Positions 10,744 through 22,310 of a stretch of DNA of 56,350 nt are shown one piece after another (positions within the stretch are counted from its first letter, which is position 1; every line of letters begins with the position of its first letter). The notes beneath the pieces are model-generated. The model was not told where the DNA came from and did no database searches. It saw nothing but the letters and a program-made list of their open reading frames with translations. The position numbers and the translations under genes were made by a program. The DNA is from Sulfurimonas indica (GTDB lineage Bacteria > Campylobacterota > Campylobacteria > Campylobacterales > Sulfurimonadaceae): the NCBI RefSeq assembly GCF_009192995.1, contig NZ_SDID01000017.1, positions 1 through 56,350 on the forward strand, in the 5' to 3' direction.

Positions 10744-11682
10744 TTATGAGCAAACTTCCTCTTTTACCTTCTCTAGTGACGCCATATCAGAGATATTAAG
10801 CGTTTTTAGATCTTTTGCTATTCTTCTGTTAAGCCCTTTAAGCACAACTCCGTTTCCAAACTCAATTGCCATATCAACATCCCCTGCAATTGCCTGGATT
10901 GACTGTTTATATTTTACAGGTTTTACAAGTTGGTCTTTTAAGAGTGTAACTGCTTCAGCTTTTGTAGCATAAGGCTTTGTGGTAACATTAGAGATAACCG
11001 GTGCTTCAAAACTATCAATGATATATTTCTCCATTAGCTCTGCCAATGGCTCTTGAGCCGGAGCTAAAATCTCACAGTGTGAAGCAACAGACATATTTAA
11101 AAGCAGTGCTCTTTTTGCACCTGCTTCTTTGAAAGTATCTTCTAAAGATGCCAAATCTGCTCTGTTTCCTGCAACAACAAGTTGTCCATCTTGATTATAG
11201 TTTGCCGGCCATACTTGTTTACCTTGCGTCTGCGCATCTGCACAAATTTTCTCAACACTTACATCATCAAGACCAACAATAGCCATCATACCAGCATCTT
11301 TTCCTTCACATGCTTCTTGCATATATGCACCACGCTTATGAACAAGTTCAACTGCATCAACATAGTCAATAGCACCTGCCGCACAAAGCGCTGAAAATTC
11401 ACCAAGAGAGTGTCCTAAGAAAAGCTCAGCTTTTACATCTGGACATGCATCTTTAAAAAGTCTGTATGCAACCATCTGAACTAATAAAATCGCAGGTTGT
11501 GTATAAGCAGTTTGTCCAAGCTTTTCATTCTCTTCAAAGATTATCTCCTTAAAGTCCACTCCGATTCTCTCACCAGCTTTAGCAAACATCTCACGTGCCA
11601 CTTCCGAATTATCATAAAAATCTTTACCCATACCTACCGCTTGTGAGCCTTGTCCTGCAAATATCATAGCTATTTTTTTCAT
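10744..11682 (-). CDS. fabD: Malonyl-CoA:ACP transacylase
   Basis: Loads malonyl groups onto acyl-carrier protein for fatty-acid synthesis. The catalytic serine is S92 in GHSLGEFSALCAAG, with the N-terminal FAGQGSQAVGMGKD oxyanion region, the active-site histidine in MSVASHCEIL and the C-terminal EFGNGVVLKGLNRRI. Length 312 residues is typical. Other fab genes are not nearby. The neighbours upstream are a regulator-like AAA+ protein and slyD. Confidence 0.96.
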   Translation of the reverse strand: MKKIAMIFAGQGSQAVGMGKDFYDNSEVAREMFAKAGERIGVDFKEIIFEENEKLGQTAYTQPAILLVQMVAYRLFKDACPDVKAELFLGHSLGEFSALCAAGAIDYVDAVELVHKRGAYMQEACEGKDAGMMAIVGLDDVSVEKICADAQTQGKQVWPANYNQDGQLVVAGNRADLASLEDTFKEAGAKRALLLNMSVASHCEILAPAQEPLAELMEKYIIDSFEAPVISNVTTKPYATKAEAVTLLKDQLVKPVKYKQSIQAIAGDVDMAIEFGNGVVLKGLNRRIAKDLKTLNISDMASLEKVKEEVCS

Positions 11683-11694
11683 CTGTTTTCCTTT

Positions 11695-12447
11695 TTATAA
11701 ATATTGTTTGTTTTCTGAGATCTTTTTTCTGAGTGTATTACGATTGAGTCCCAGTTTATCTGACAACTGTAGTTGTGATTTGAACTTTTTAAGTCCTGCG
11801 CGAATCAGTGGTACCTCATAAAGATACAAAAAGTTTCTATAGTCACTGTTTGAACCCAGCTTGTCATAAAGATAATTCTCAATGATTTCCATCAATTCAC
11901 TATCTTGAATATCCTGTAGCAGATAGTTAATCATTACCTGACGTCTCAGAGAATCTGCATTTCTTGATAAATCAGCTTTGAAGTTTTGAGTATTAAACGA
12001 TTCATTGCCACCAAAAAGTTCTGCTGCTTCCTTAGCGAACTTCTCAACTAAGAAAGAGACATCTTCTTCTCTCTCACGCAGAGGTGGAATATCAAATTTA
12101 ACACTAAAAAGATCATCAATAAGCTCATTCTCAAAAGATTGTTTCGCAGTTGCGATGACACGTACTTGTTTCTCTTTAATCATTTGTACAAGTCTACTTA
12201 AATTGGGGGAGTTGTCTATATTGATTATGATTAACTCTTTGGAGCTCTCTAGTGCAACAAGCAGTTCATCAAAGTTTGATGCATCAACAATCGATGTATC
12301 AGGAAGTATAAAAGAAGCTAATGTTCTTTTACCAACACCACTCTCACCCATGATGAGGGCATTGACACTCAGTGTCTTGAGGAGTGATGCTGTTTTCTTA
12401 GCCTGGTTGGAGGCTGAAGATTCAGTTATAAAACTAGTGACATCCAC
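11695..12447 (-). CDS. Degenerate NtrC-like AAA+ protein with a Fis-type DNA-binding tail
   Basis: Walker A is GESGVGKRTLA and a downstream FDIPPLREREEDVSFLVEKF matches sigma-54 activators. The C-terminus is a Fis-like helix-turn-helix (LSDKLGLNRNTLRKKISE). However, the AAA+ domain is shortened, the GAFTGA loop that contacts sigma-54 is absent, and Walker B reads IIINIDNS with Asn in place of Glu. There is no receiver domain. It is therefore unlikely to remodel sigma-54 and may be an ATP-responsive DNA-binding protein. I choose GTG 12447 as start; the frame continues upstream only as a shadow of slyD. It overlaps the slyD end by 14 bases. Confidence 0.7.
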   Translation of the reverse strand: MDVTSFITESSASNQAKKTASLLKTLSVNALIMGESGVGKRTLASFILPDTSIVDASNFDELLVALESSKELIIINIDNSPNLSRLVQMIKEKQVRVIATAKQSFENELIDDLFSVKFDIPPLREREEDVSFLVEKFAKEAAELFGGNESFNTQNFKADLSRNADSLRRQVMINYLLQDIQDSELMEIIENYLYDKLGSNSDYRNFLYLYEVPLIRAGLKKFKSQLQLSDKLGLNRNTLRKKISENKQYL

Positions 12448-12955
12448 AGCCGCTGCCGCCACCTGTTCCACAACAACCATCATCTGCTTGTTTGTTCTCA
12501 GCAGGAACACCAGTCATTGCTTCTTCAGCTGAAGCATCTCTAACATTGTTGATTGTCACTGTAAACATTAAATCTTTACCAGCTAAAGGGTGATTGAAGT
12601 CAATTACTACAGAAGTATCTTTGATCTCTTTAACAACAACTTGAACAGTTGAGCCATCTTCACCTTGACCATAAAGTGTCATACCTTCAGTAAGTTCAAT
12701 TCCAGCAAACTGCTCTTTTGGAACTTCTTGAGTAGCTTCTGCATTGTACTCACCATAAGCATCTGCAGCTTTTACAAGAACATCACCTTTTTCACCGATG
12801 TTCATATCTTTGATTCCATTTTCTAAACCTGGAATAATTTGACCTTTTCCAAACATAAATACTAATGGCTGTCCACCAACATTACTATCTACTACTTTAT
12901 CGCCATCTCTTACTTCATACTCTAATGATACGATTTGATTTTGCTCAATTGCCAT
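12434..12955 (-). CDS. slyD: FKBP-type peptidyl-prolyl isomerase with metal-binding tail
   Basis: SlyD folds proteins and delivers nickel for hydrogenase and urease maturation in other bacteria. The start EQNQIVSLEYEVRDGDKVVD, the FKBP motif PLVFMFGKGQIIPGLE and the inserted-in-flap domain (about residues 70-125) are all present. The C-terminal tail, DDGCCGTGGGSGCGCH, is a short Cys/His cluster that fits metal storage. Length 173 residues. It has its own promoter-like sequence and heads the minus-strand run through to the TtcA-like gene. Confidence 0.93.
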   Translation of the reverse strand: MAIEQNQIVSLEYEVRDGDKVVDSNVGGQPLVFMFGKGQIIPGLENGIKDMNIGEKGDVLVKAADAYGEYNAEATQEVPKEQFAGIELTEGMTLYGQGEDGSTVQVVVKEIKDTSVVIDFNHPLAGKDLMFTVTINNVRDASAEEAMTGVPAENKQADDGCCGTGGGSGCGCH

Positions 12956-12982
12956 ATTTATACCTTAATTTTTGTTTCGTGG

Positions 12983-12988
12983 ATTTTA
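12983..12988 (-). promoter_or_regulatory. -10 box for slyD
   Basis: TATGCTAAAAT on the minus strand is an extended -10 box 28 bases upstream of the slyD ATG. Confidence 0.35.
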
Positions 12989-13031
12989 GCATAATTTCTT
13001 ATTTCTTTAGCTGAAAATTATGCTCGTTTTT

Positions 13032-13946
13032 TTACTTTAAGCGTCTTTTGGCTTCACTTGCTTCCTTGGAGTTTGGATACTTCGCAATGATTGCCTTATA
13101 AAAAGATTTTGCATGCGCTTTATCCCCTGTTCTATCCATTGAGATAGCTGTATGCAACATCAATGTTGGCATATATTTCGCTTTAGAATAAAGCTGTGAT
13201 GACTTTTTAAAATAAGAGATTGCTCTTGCATAGTTCTTACGTTTAAAATTCATCTCACCTATCATATAGTGTGCATATGCAGGTTTATACTTTCTCTTTA
13301 TCAACTCTTCATAATTGGCAATTGCTTTTGTATAGTACTTTTTATCATAATTCTTTTTCGCTAAATTATAAAGCTCTGCACTGCTGATCTTAGAGCTGCT
13401 ATTTGATTTGCCTCTCTTCCCTGATTTTAACTCTTTTGCTACTAAATCTTTAAAATCATTCACACTCTTTACTAAAGAGTTATATTCATCTTTCGTAACA
13501 TAGTGTGTATTGATTTCATCTAAAAGTTTTGAGATCTCTAAAATACTTAGCTTCAATTCTTCAATTTTTTTAGAATTCTCTTGAATAGATTCACTAAGTC
13601 TTACCTGATACTCATTGGCACTAGTAAAGCCTAACTCCTCTTCTTCTTTTAATTTTTGAAGATTGATTTTATTGTTATGTGTTTTTCTGCTTATACTCTC
13701 AACTATGCTCTGCAGACCATCTATTCTCTCACGTAAAGAATCTAATTGACTTGCCTGTGAATTGCTCTTCTGTGCAACTTTTTTCAGCTTGTCTTTTGTT
13801 TCTAATATAACTTTTTCGCTAGAAGTAAGCCCGTAAGGCTCAGGACTTGAGAGATCTCCGGCACCAAACGCTGAAGGTTCGGCTGCTAAGAGATAGATTG
13901 GTGCAGTAGCAACAATAAAAGCACTTACTATTGCACTACGTTTCAT
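13032..13946 (-). CDS. Tol-Pal associated TPR protein (CpoB/YbgF-like)
   Basis: Periplasmic protein of 304 residues. A signal peptide (MKRSAIVSAFIVATAPIYLLAA) is followed by a long coiled-coil zone (about residues 45-175, rich in Lys, Glu, Ser and Gln) and, from about residue 190, TPR repeats (AELYNLAKKNYDKKYYTKAI, then PAYAHYMIGEMNFKRKNYARA). This coiled-coil plus TPR layout and the place just after pal match CpoB, which links outer-membrane constriction with peptidoglycan synthesis. The coiled coil is longer than in E. coli. Confidence 0.85.
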   Translation of the reverse strand: MKRSAIVSAFIVATAPIYLLAAEPSAFGAGDLSSPEPYGLTSSEKVILETKDKLKKVAQKSNSQASQLDSLRERIDGLQSIVESISRKTHNNKINLQKLKEEEELGFTSANEYQVRLSESIQENSKKIEELKLSILEISKLLDEINTHYVTKDEYNSLVKSVNDFKDLVAKELKSGKRGKSNSSSKISSAELYNLAKKNYDKKYYTKAIANYEELIKRKYKPAYAHYMIGEMNFKRKNYARAISYFKKSSQLYSKAKYMPTLMLHTAISMDRTGDKAHAKSFYKAIIAKYPNSKEASEAKRRLK

Positions 13947-13960
13947 AATTTTTACTTAAA

Positions 13961-14515
13961 TTATGGAAGAAGTTTGAAGTTAACGCGACGGTTTTTAGAC
14001 CAACACTCTCTTGTATGATCTGTACATACAGGATTAGACTCACCATAACTTACCATTGAGATACGAGAAGCATCAATGCCATCAGCTACTAGTGCTTTTT
14101 TAACTGCATCAGCACGTTTTAGGCCAAGTGCAAAGTTATACTCATCACTACCCCACTCATCACAATTACCTTCAAGCTTAACATTGAAAGATTTTGCAGC
14201 ATCTGTTTTTCCAAGCTCTGCAGCTTCGTCAATTTTAGCTTGCATCTCTGGAGTAATATTATACTTGTCAAATGCGAAATAAACTGTTGGAAGTTTACTT
14301 TCTATCTCAGCCATTGTCATTTCAGCTGTAGTCTCTGTACTTGAACTTACAACACTGTCTTCAGTTGATACAGTCTCAGTTGCTGGAGCTTGAACTTCCT
14401 GAGCAGCTGGCGCAGAAACCTCTTCTGTCTTGCTATCTACTGCAGGTTCTTTAGAAGAACATCCACTAAAAACTAAAAGTGCTGTAACAACACTAGAAAG
14501 TACTATACTTTTCAT
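13961..14515 (-). CDS. pal: Peptidoglycan-associated lipoprotein
   Basis: The signal peptide ends in the lipobox FSGC with the acylated cysteine at residue 19. A 50-residue Ala/Glu/Thr/Ser-rich linker follows, then the OmpA-like peptidoglycan-binding domain: TVYFAFDKYNITPEMQAKI, EGNCDEWGSDEYNFALGLKR and ISMVSYGESNP. Pal anchors the outer membrane to the cell wall and works with TolB. The gene has its own strong promoter, beside being downstream of tolB. Confidence 0.96.
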   Translation of the reverse strand: MKSIVLSSVVTALLVFSGCSSKEPAVDSKTEEVSAPAAQEVQAPATETVSTEDSVVSSSTETTAEMTMAEIESKLPTVYFAFDKYNITPEMQAKIDEAAELGKTDAAKSFNVKLEGNCDEWGSDEYNFALGLKRADAVKKALVADGIDASRISMVSYGESNPVCTDHTRECWSKNRRVNFKLLP

Positions 14516-14546
14516 ATCTATTTCCTTGAATATTTAATGTCAAAAT

Positions 14547-14552
14547 ATTATA
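14547..14552 (-). promoter_or_regulatory. -10 box for pal
   Basis: On the minus strand a TTTTTTTGGTATAATA sequence precedes the pal ATG by about 32 bases. It is one of the best phylum-type promoters in the window and would give pal and the CpoB-like gene extra expression. Confidence 0.5.
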
Positions 14553-14589
14553 CCAAAAAAATGGCAATAGTTTCTTTACCTATGTTTAC

Positions 14590-15840
14590 TTACCAATCCA
14601 TAGATTGTACTCTTCCGTATTTCAAAGGGAAAAGGTAGTTTTTATTGTAATTAAGTCTTATGATACCAATGGCACTTTGGCCTTTATAGTTTTTAATAAA
14701 AATTATTGCATCACCATCTTTTGAAAATCTTGGAAACTCATTTACACCTATTGCAGTAAGACGTCTGATAAAGTCTGTTTTAGTAGAGATCAGATGCAGA
14801 TTAAAAGTATTTTGACTAAATGCATTTGAGCTCTCTCTTGCTTTATATACTATATAATTTCCATGTGCACTACACGCTGAATTGCTTCTTCCATAATAAA
14901 CCATCTGCTCAACTTCATTTGTATCGAGTCGTTTTGAAAAAACATTTGGATACCCAAGTCTAGAAGATATAAAAACAATTTGATTTTTGCTCATAAACTG
15001 TGCATTTACATCTATACCACTGTATTGTGTAAGACGTTTGTATTTTTTAGTCACTGTGTTAAAGCTGTAGATATCCGGCTGACCATCTAAAGCCATAGTA
15101 AGTAGCAATGTTTTTCCATCACTACTTACATCAGAACATACCATCATACCATCTGAAGATATGATATTTTTTACTTTTCCACTCTTTATATCTACATATT
15201 TCAGTGTAGGTTTGCTTGTATCTAAAACTGTATAATAAAAAGCATTTTGTGCTTTGTTTGCCCATTTTGGGAAAATATTAAACCCACCTTTTAAAATTGT
15301 ATGCTGATATGAAAGTGTATAGTCTGCAATAACTATCTCACTTTTCATAGGTGCGATTATTCGAGAAAATATAACTTTTCTCTTCATCCATGCGACTGAA
15401 GGTTCACCCATAAACTCATTAATATCATAGGCAATTGCGTGAGAGATAAACATAAATATATCTTGTTTACTTACTCTATAGTTCTTAGAATAAACCTCTT
15501 CATTTTTTTGCAGTAGTTTTACTTGAACATTTAAAGCAGCATTGTCATCTTCAAACATTTTATAGCGAAGTACATAGGCCATGTCTTTATTTTCAACAAG
15601 TACATCAACATCATTATAGTTTGCTATGCGGTGATGTCTGTCAACATTGAAAATTGAAAGAACATTCAAGTCTGCTATCAATGTTTTAAAAAAACGCAGT
15701 CGAAAAGTGTCATCATAACTGATAGATGCATCCTCTACTGCAATTGAGGGAACCGTATCAGCTTTTTTTATCACTTCTATCGTTGCATCATTTGCAAAAA
15801 CAAAACTTATTAGCATCAATAATGAAAATATAACTTTCAA
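14590..15840 (-). CDS. tolB: Tol-Pal translocation protein TolB
   Basis: Periplasmic beta-propeller that shuttles between Pal and TolA. The protein has a signal peptide (ending SFVFAN), an N-terminal alpha/beta domain and C-terminal WD40-like/PD40 repeats seen as SPDG-like strands (VSSDGKTLLLTMALDGQPDI, FSKDGDAIIFI). Length of 416 residues matches TolB. It starts three bases after the tolA-like gene ends. Confidence 0.93.
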   Translation of the reverse strand: MKVIFSLLMLISFVFANDATIEVIKKADTVPSIAVEDASISYDDTFRLRFFKTLIADLNVLSIFNVDRHHRIANYNDVDVLVENKDMAYVLRYKMFEDDNAALNVQVKLLQKNEEVYSKNYRVSKQDIFMFISHAIAYDINEFMGEPSVAWMKRKVIFSRIIAPMKSEIVIADYTLSYQHTILKGGFNIFPKWANKAQNAFYYTVLDTSKPTLKYVDIKSGKVKNIISSDGMMVCSDVSSDGKTLLLTMALDGQPDIYSFNTVTKKYKRLTQYSGIDVNAQFMSKNQIVFISSRLGYPNVFSKRLDTNEVEQMVYYGRSNSACSAHGNYIVYKARESSNAFSQNTFNLHLISTKTDFIRRLTAIGVNEFPRFSKDGDAIIFIKNYKGQSAIGIIRLNYNKNYLFPLKYGRVQSMDW

Positions 15841-15843
15841 ACT

Positions 15844-16554
15844 CTACTCCTTGGAAATTAGTACTACAATTGTTCTGCTAGACTTACCTTGAGGATTTTT
15901 TGGAAATACAACATTTTTAAGTCTCTCTTTTATCTTATCAGCTTCTGCATTGAGTGCTTCATTTGCCGAATAGTTTAATATTCGAAAATCAGTCATGCGC
16001 CCCAAAGGGTCTATCTCAATGACTGTTTTAACACTATGTCCCTCACTGTTTGGAGGAACATTGAAATGCTGATAAACAATTGCTTGAATTTTAGCTAAAT
16101 ATTCATTAACCTCATTTGCCGTTGAAGTCTGCTGTTGATTTTTATCAGATTCTTTACTATCAAGTTTTTCTAGTTTTTCAGAGAGTGAGTCTACGCTGTT
16201 TTTCTCTGCAGTTTTTATCTTTTTTGCTATATCTTGAATACGTTTTGAGTTAACTTTTTTTGGCTTTTGTTTATGGGAAATCTTCTGTGTCCAGACATTG
16301 GAAAAGAGATCATTTACATCAATATCTTGCGCTTTACTTGTTGCAGTACTCTGTGGAGCTGAAACCTGAGATGTAAACTTTGAGATATCTTTTGGCATAA
16401 CAACAGATACTGCGATGAATTTATCTTTTTTCATTGCATAGGATTTGTCTTTTTTTATTGCAAACATCATAACAATAAAAAGTGTTGAAAAAAGGAAAAA
16501 AAGAGTAAAAGAAATCACCCCACCAAGAATAAAATAATTTTTGTTCTTATCCAT
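15844..16554 (-). CDS. TolA/TonB-like energy-transducing protein
   Basis: One N-terminal membrane helix (about residues 9-32, FILGGVISFTLFFLFSTLFI) is followed by a charged, lysine-rich and partly coiled middle part and a C-terminal TonB/TolA domain (NEYLAKIQAIVYQHFNVPPN ... TDFRILNYSANEALNAEADK). It should span the periplasm and carry force from the TolQ/TolR motor to TolB and Pal. The middle segment is much shorter than in E. coli TolA. Between tolR and tolB it is best read as TolA, although sequence alone cannot separate the two families. It overlaps the tolR end by eight bases. Confidence 0.85.
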   Translation of the reverse strand: MDKNKNYFILGGVISFTLFFLFSTLFIVMMFAIKKDKSYAMKKDKFIAVSVVMPKDISKFTSQVSAPQSTATSKAQDIDVNDLFSNVWTQKISHKQKPKKVNSKRIQDIAKKIKTAEKNSVDSLSEKLEKLDSKESDKNQQQTSTANEVNEYLAKIQAIVYQHFNVPPNSEGHSVKTVIEIDPLGRMTDFRILNYSANEALNAEADKIKERLKNVVFPKNPQGKSSRTIVVLISKE

Positions 16555-16939
16555 TGGTCGCTAGTGAAACCTCAGAAAAACCTGCCTGCTTTACTGCAGC
16601 CAGTATAGACATAACAACACCGTAATCCAGTGTCTTATCTGCACTGATTAGCACGGTTGCTTTTTTATCGAGTTTTTTTGCATAGAGAAAAAAGTTGTCT
16701 GTAAAAGCATTCAAAAGAAAATTTCTTTTATTTACCTTTATATTGCCCTCTTTATCGATAGTAATATGAACAGGAGGAATTTTAGAGAGTTGCTCTGTTG
16801 TAGAGCCTTGTGGCAGTTTAATATTTTCTTCAAAAATAATATTTGGGGCAATAACCATCAAAACAACAAGTAAAACCAGCATTACATCCACTAAAGGTGT
16901 AATGTTCAGTTCTGGTTTTTCATCCCAATCATAGTTCAT
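16547..16939 (-). CDS. tolR: ExbD/TolR biopolymer transport protein
   Basis: Motor subunit of 130 residues. It begins with a short cytoplasmic tail (DWDEKPELNITPLVDVM) holding the conserved aspartate at the membrane entry, then one helix (LVDVMLVLLVVLMVIAPNII) and a periplasmic domain with HITIDKEGNIKVNKR and ISADKTLDYGVV. It works with TolQ to use the proton gradient. The TolR reading comes from the tolB-pal neighbours. Confidence 0.93.
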   Translation of the reverse strand: MNYDWDEKPELNITPLVDVMLVLLVVLMVIAPNIIFEENIKLPQGSTTEQLSKIPPVHITIDKEGNIKVNKRNFLLNAFTDNFFLYAKKLDKKATVLISADKTLDYGVVMSILAAVKQAGFSEVSLATNG

Positions 16940-16942
16940 TTT

Positions 16943-17509
16943 TTAGGCCTTACGAGCTAAAATTGCATCACTTTGCATCTGAAGATAAGAAATCAATTCA
17001 AAAGATTTTCGTTTTAATAGTTGATGATAAGTATAGGAAAATATTGCTACAAAGATACCTGAAGCCGTAGCGACAAGTGCATCACTTACACCTACAGATA
17101 TGACAGACATGCTTCCCGTAGTTTGACCGATATGTGCAAAGGTATCTAATATAGAGACTACCGTACCAAAAAGTCCGATAAACGGTGATGTTGAAGCAAA
17201 AATAGAGAGGATTGAGAGCCCTTTTGTCGCCTCTTTTGTTGCAGCAAGCATTGCAAGATCTAAAACTTCTTTTGAAACAATATTACTACTTTTAATAAAA
17301 TTATTTAAAAAAGAGTTTTCGTTAACAGTAGTGGCACCAAGCAGGAGTGATTCTAAAGAAGCACTCTCACTTTTGAGCCAACTGTTAAGAGAAAAATAGC
17401 GGTAGAAAAACACCCAGTTCAAAATAATAAAGTATATTGACAAGAGAATCAATACGCCTATCGTAACCGGATGGCTTTTCAGATAGAAATCGATTAAATT
17501 ATTAATCAT
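16943..17509 (-). CDS. tolQ: ExbB/TolQ proton-channel subunit
   Basis: Three membrane helices: near residues 15-36 (VTIGVLILLSIYFIILNWVF), about 100-125 (SIFASTSPFIGLFGTVVSIL) and about 135-160 (VGVSDALVATASGIFVAIFS). The central GLFGTVVSILDTF and ALVATASGI motifs form the proton path of the ExbB/TolQ/MotA family. Length 188 residues. It begins three bases after atpC ends, so the Tol motor is in one transcript with ATP synthase. Confidence 0.93.
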   Translation of the reverse strand: MINNLIDFYLKSHPVTIGVLILLSIYFIILNWVFFYRYFSLNSWLKSESASLESLLLGATTVNENSFLNNFIKSSNIVSKEVLDLAMLAATKEATKGLSILSIFASTSPFIGLFGTVVSILDTFAHIGQTTGSMSVISVGVSDALVATASGIFVAIFSYTYHQLLKRKSFELISYLQMQSDAILARKA

Positions 17510-17512
17510 ATA

Positions 17513-17905
17513 TTATATTAATCTTTGAGCTGCTGACTCTATTTTAGCAGACACAGAAGCAATAGCAGTGCTTGAATCTGCAACATCATTAATGAGTTTC
17601 TTCGCATCTTCAAGAGCTTTGGCGATTTCAGCTTCGTTTGCACCACGAATAGGTGCAGCACCCTCTACTAAAATAACAACTTTATCTTCACTAACCTGAG
17701 CAACACCCCAGTCAATAACAACAGATTCGACTGATTTATCTTCTTTTTCAACGTCAACAACACCAGCTTCCAACAAAGTTGTCAGTGAAGCATGACCTGC
17801 TAAAACGCCAAACTCTCCCTCTTTACCAGGAAGAACCACACTAACAGCTTCATCATTGAAGATTTCACCGTTAGGAGTTAGGATTTCAAGTTTAAACTTA
17901 TCCAT
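17513..17905 (-). CDS. atpC: ATP synthase epsilon subunit
   Basis: Rotor subunit of F1, 130 residues. The N-terminal beta-sandwich is typical (FKLEILTPNGEIFNDEAVSV, LPGKEGEFGVLAGHASL) and is followed by a C-terminal helical hairpin (EIAKALEDAKKLIND). Last of the atp genes, 25 bases after atpD. Confidence 0.96.
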   Translation of the reverse strand: MDKFKLEILTPNGEIFNDEAVSVVLPGKEGEFGVLAGHASLTTLLEAGVVDVEKEDKSVESVVIDWGVAQVSEDKVVILVEGAAPIRGANEAEIAKALEDAKKLINDVADSSTAIASVSAKIESAAQRLI

Positions 17906-17930
17906 TACAGTCCTTTACTAAGCATAGAGC

Positions 17931-20227
<2,297 letters not shown>

Positions 20228-20237
20228 AAAATATTCC

Positions 20238-21755
20238 TTAGTTCGCTACAAAGCTAGCTTTGAACTCTTCAAGTGCTTTCATTAATAATGATTTTGTATC
20301 ATCATCTACTTTTTTGCTGCTTCTGATGTTCTCAAAGATTTGAGGATAAGAAGCTTCAATGAATGGATACAGTTCAGCTTCGAAACGTACAACGTTTGAT
20401 GCATCGATATCATCTAAGAAACCTTCATTTCCAGCGAAGATAATAACAACTTGTTTCTCAACAGAAAGTGGTGAGAAAGGCCCTTGTTTAAGAACTTCAA
20501 CCATTCTTTGCCCACGCTCGAGCTGGTTACGAGAAACTTCATCAAGATCAGATGCAAACTGAGCAAATGCTTGAAGTTCACGGTACTGAGCAAGGTCAAG
20601 ACGTAATGTACCAGCAACTTGCTTAGTAGCTTTAATCTGAGCAGCACCACCAACACGAGATACTGAAAGACCAACGTTAATCGCTGGACGTACACCTGAG
20701 TTGAAAAGGTCAGTCTCAAGGAAGATTTGACCATCAGTAATTGAGATAACGTTTGTTGGGATATAAGCCGCAACATCTCCCGCTTGTGTCTCAATGATAG
20801 GAAGTGCAGTAAGTGAACCTGCACCATTTTCGTCAGAAAGTTTCGCAGCACGCTCAAGAAGTCTTGAGTGAACATAGAAAACATCCCCTGGATATGCTTC
20901 ACGACCTGGAGGACGACGAAGAATAAGTGACATTTCACGGTAAGCAACTGCATGCTTAGAAAGATCATCATAAACAATAAGACCATGACGTGCATTGTCA
21001 CGGAAATACTCACCCATAGTAACACCAGTGTATGGAGCCAAGAATTGAAGTGCAGCAGCTTCAGCAGCTGTAGCAGATACGATAATTGTGTACTCCATTG
21101 CACCGTGCTCCTCTAAACGACGAACGATTTGTGCAACAGTTGATTCTTTTTGACCAACAGCAACGTAGATACATACAACACCATTACCCTTTTGGTTAAT
21201 GATTGTATCGATAGCTACTGTAGTTTTACCAGTTTGTCTGTCACCGATGATAAGCTCACGCTGACCACGACCGATTGGAACAAGTGCATCAATCGCTTTA
21301 ATACCAGTTGCAAGTGGCTCATGAACAGATTTTCTCTCCATAATACCAGGAGCTTTCTCTTCTACAAAACGCACTTCGCTTGTCTCAATTGGACCTTTAC
21401 CGTCAATTGGCTCACCAAGTGCATTTACAACACGTCCAAGAAGTGCATCACCTACAGGAACTTTTAAAAGAGTACCTAAACGTTTAACGCTCATACCCTC
21501 TTTAAGCTCAACTCCAGAACCAAGAATAACAACACCTACACTGCTCTCTTCAAGGTTCATTACTAAACCTTTTGTTCCTTCTTCGAACTCTACCATCTCT
21601 CCTGCCATAACATTGCTAAGTCCGTAAACCTGTGCAACACCATCAGCATAAGAAACAATCTTACCTGTTTCATTAATATCAACACTTAGTTCAAAGTTGT
21701 CGATACGCTCTTTAATTATTGAGCTGATTTCATCAGCTTGAATTTTTGCTACCAC
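20238..21755 (-). CDS. atpA: ATP synthase alpha subunit
   Basis: Nucleotide-binding, regulatory subunit of F1 with P-loop [15 protein letters not shown], the [15 protein letters not shown] region, the ATP synthase alpha/beta signature [14 protein letters not shown] and a standard beta-barrel at the N-terminus. 505 residues, normal. A long open frame on the same strand in another register (20414-21103) is a shadow of this gene. Confidence 0.98.
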   Translation of the reverse strand: MVAKIQADEISSIIKERIDNFELSVDINETGKIVSYADGVAQVYGLSNVMAGEMVEFEEGTKGLVMNLEESSVGVVILGSGVELKEGMSVKRLGTLLKVPVGDALLGRVVNALGEPIDGKGPIETSEVRFVEEKAPGIMERKSVHEPLATGIKAIDALVPIGRGQRELIIGDRQTGKTTVAIDTIINQKGNGVVCIYVAVGQKESTVAQIVRRLEEHGAMEYTIIVSATAAEAAALQFLAPYTGVTMGEYFRDNARHGLIVYDDLSKHAVAYREMSLILRRPPGREAYPGDVFYVHSRLLERAAKLSDENGAGSLTALPIIETQAGDVAAYIPTNVISITDGQIFLETDLFNSGVRPAINVGLSVSRVGGAAQIKATKQVAGTLRLDLAQYRELQAFAQFASDLDEVSRNQLERGQRMVEVLKQGPFSPLSVEKQVVIIFAGNEGFLDDIDASNVVRFEAELYPFIEASYPQIFENIRSSKKVDDDTKSLLMKALEEFKASFVAN

Positions 21756-21776
21756 TATTGTTCTCCTCTCTTGAAG

Positions 21777-22310
21777 TTAAATTGCTTTAATTATATGATT
21801 TATAATTTGACTATCGATTCTATCTTTAGAGAAATTAATCTCAATTCCAAGACCTTCGACTTCTACTTTGATTCCATTAAAATCGTTTTTCACGAATGAA
21901 AAAGAGATTGTAGAATTAAATTTTTTACTCAAACCCTTACCAAGTTCATCTATAACTTTCGTGTCAATCTCACTGTCGCTATAAATTATGCCTTCATAAG
22001 TTTTTGTCGTGTTTGCTATATCTTTTTTCAATTCCTTTGCAATCGCAGGAATGATACTTACTCTTTTGTTCTCAACCAATAACTTAATAAGGTTGTTTAA
22101 TTTATCTGAATTAGCTGGCTTTACTGCTTCTAATAAAATCTCTGATTTGACCTTAGCATTCACTTCAGGATTACCAATAATGCTAACAAATTTATCATCC
22201 TTAAAAGAGTCTGCCAAAGCATCAAATACAGATGAGATATTTTGAACTGTCTCTAAGTCGAAATCACTTTTGAGTGCTTTTATATATCTTTTTGCAATCA
22301 GTTCTTCCAT
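21777..22310 (-). CDS. atpH: ATP synthase delta subunit
   Basis: Peripheral-stalk subunit of F1, 177 residues. It begins MEELIAKRYIKALKSDF as in OSCP/delta proteins and ends with the beta-strand region typical of the family (IGLEINFSKDRIDSQIINHI-type ending). It is weakly conserved, and position between atpF and atpA confirms it. It starts directly after atpF with no gap. Confidence 0.93.
   Translation of the reverse strand: MEELIAKRYIKALKSDFDLETVQNISSVFDALADSFKDDKFVSIIGNPEVNAKVKSEILLEAVKPANSDKLNNLIKLLVENKRVSIIPAIAKELKKDIANTTKTYEGIIYSDSEIDTKVIDELGKGLSKKFNSTISFSFVKNDFNGIKVEVEGLGIEINFSKDRIDSQIINHIIKAI

Noticed and set aside
20414-21103. 229-codon open frame inside atpA
   Set aside because: It overlaps the well-conserved alpha subunit in another register, and its product is an implausible Leu/Ser-rich string. 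It is a coding shadow.
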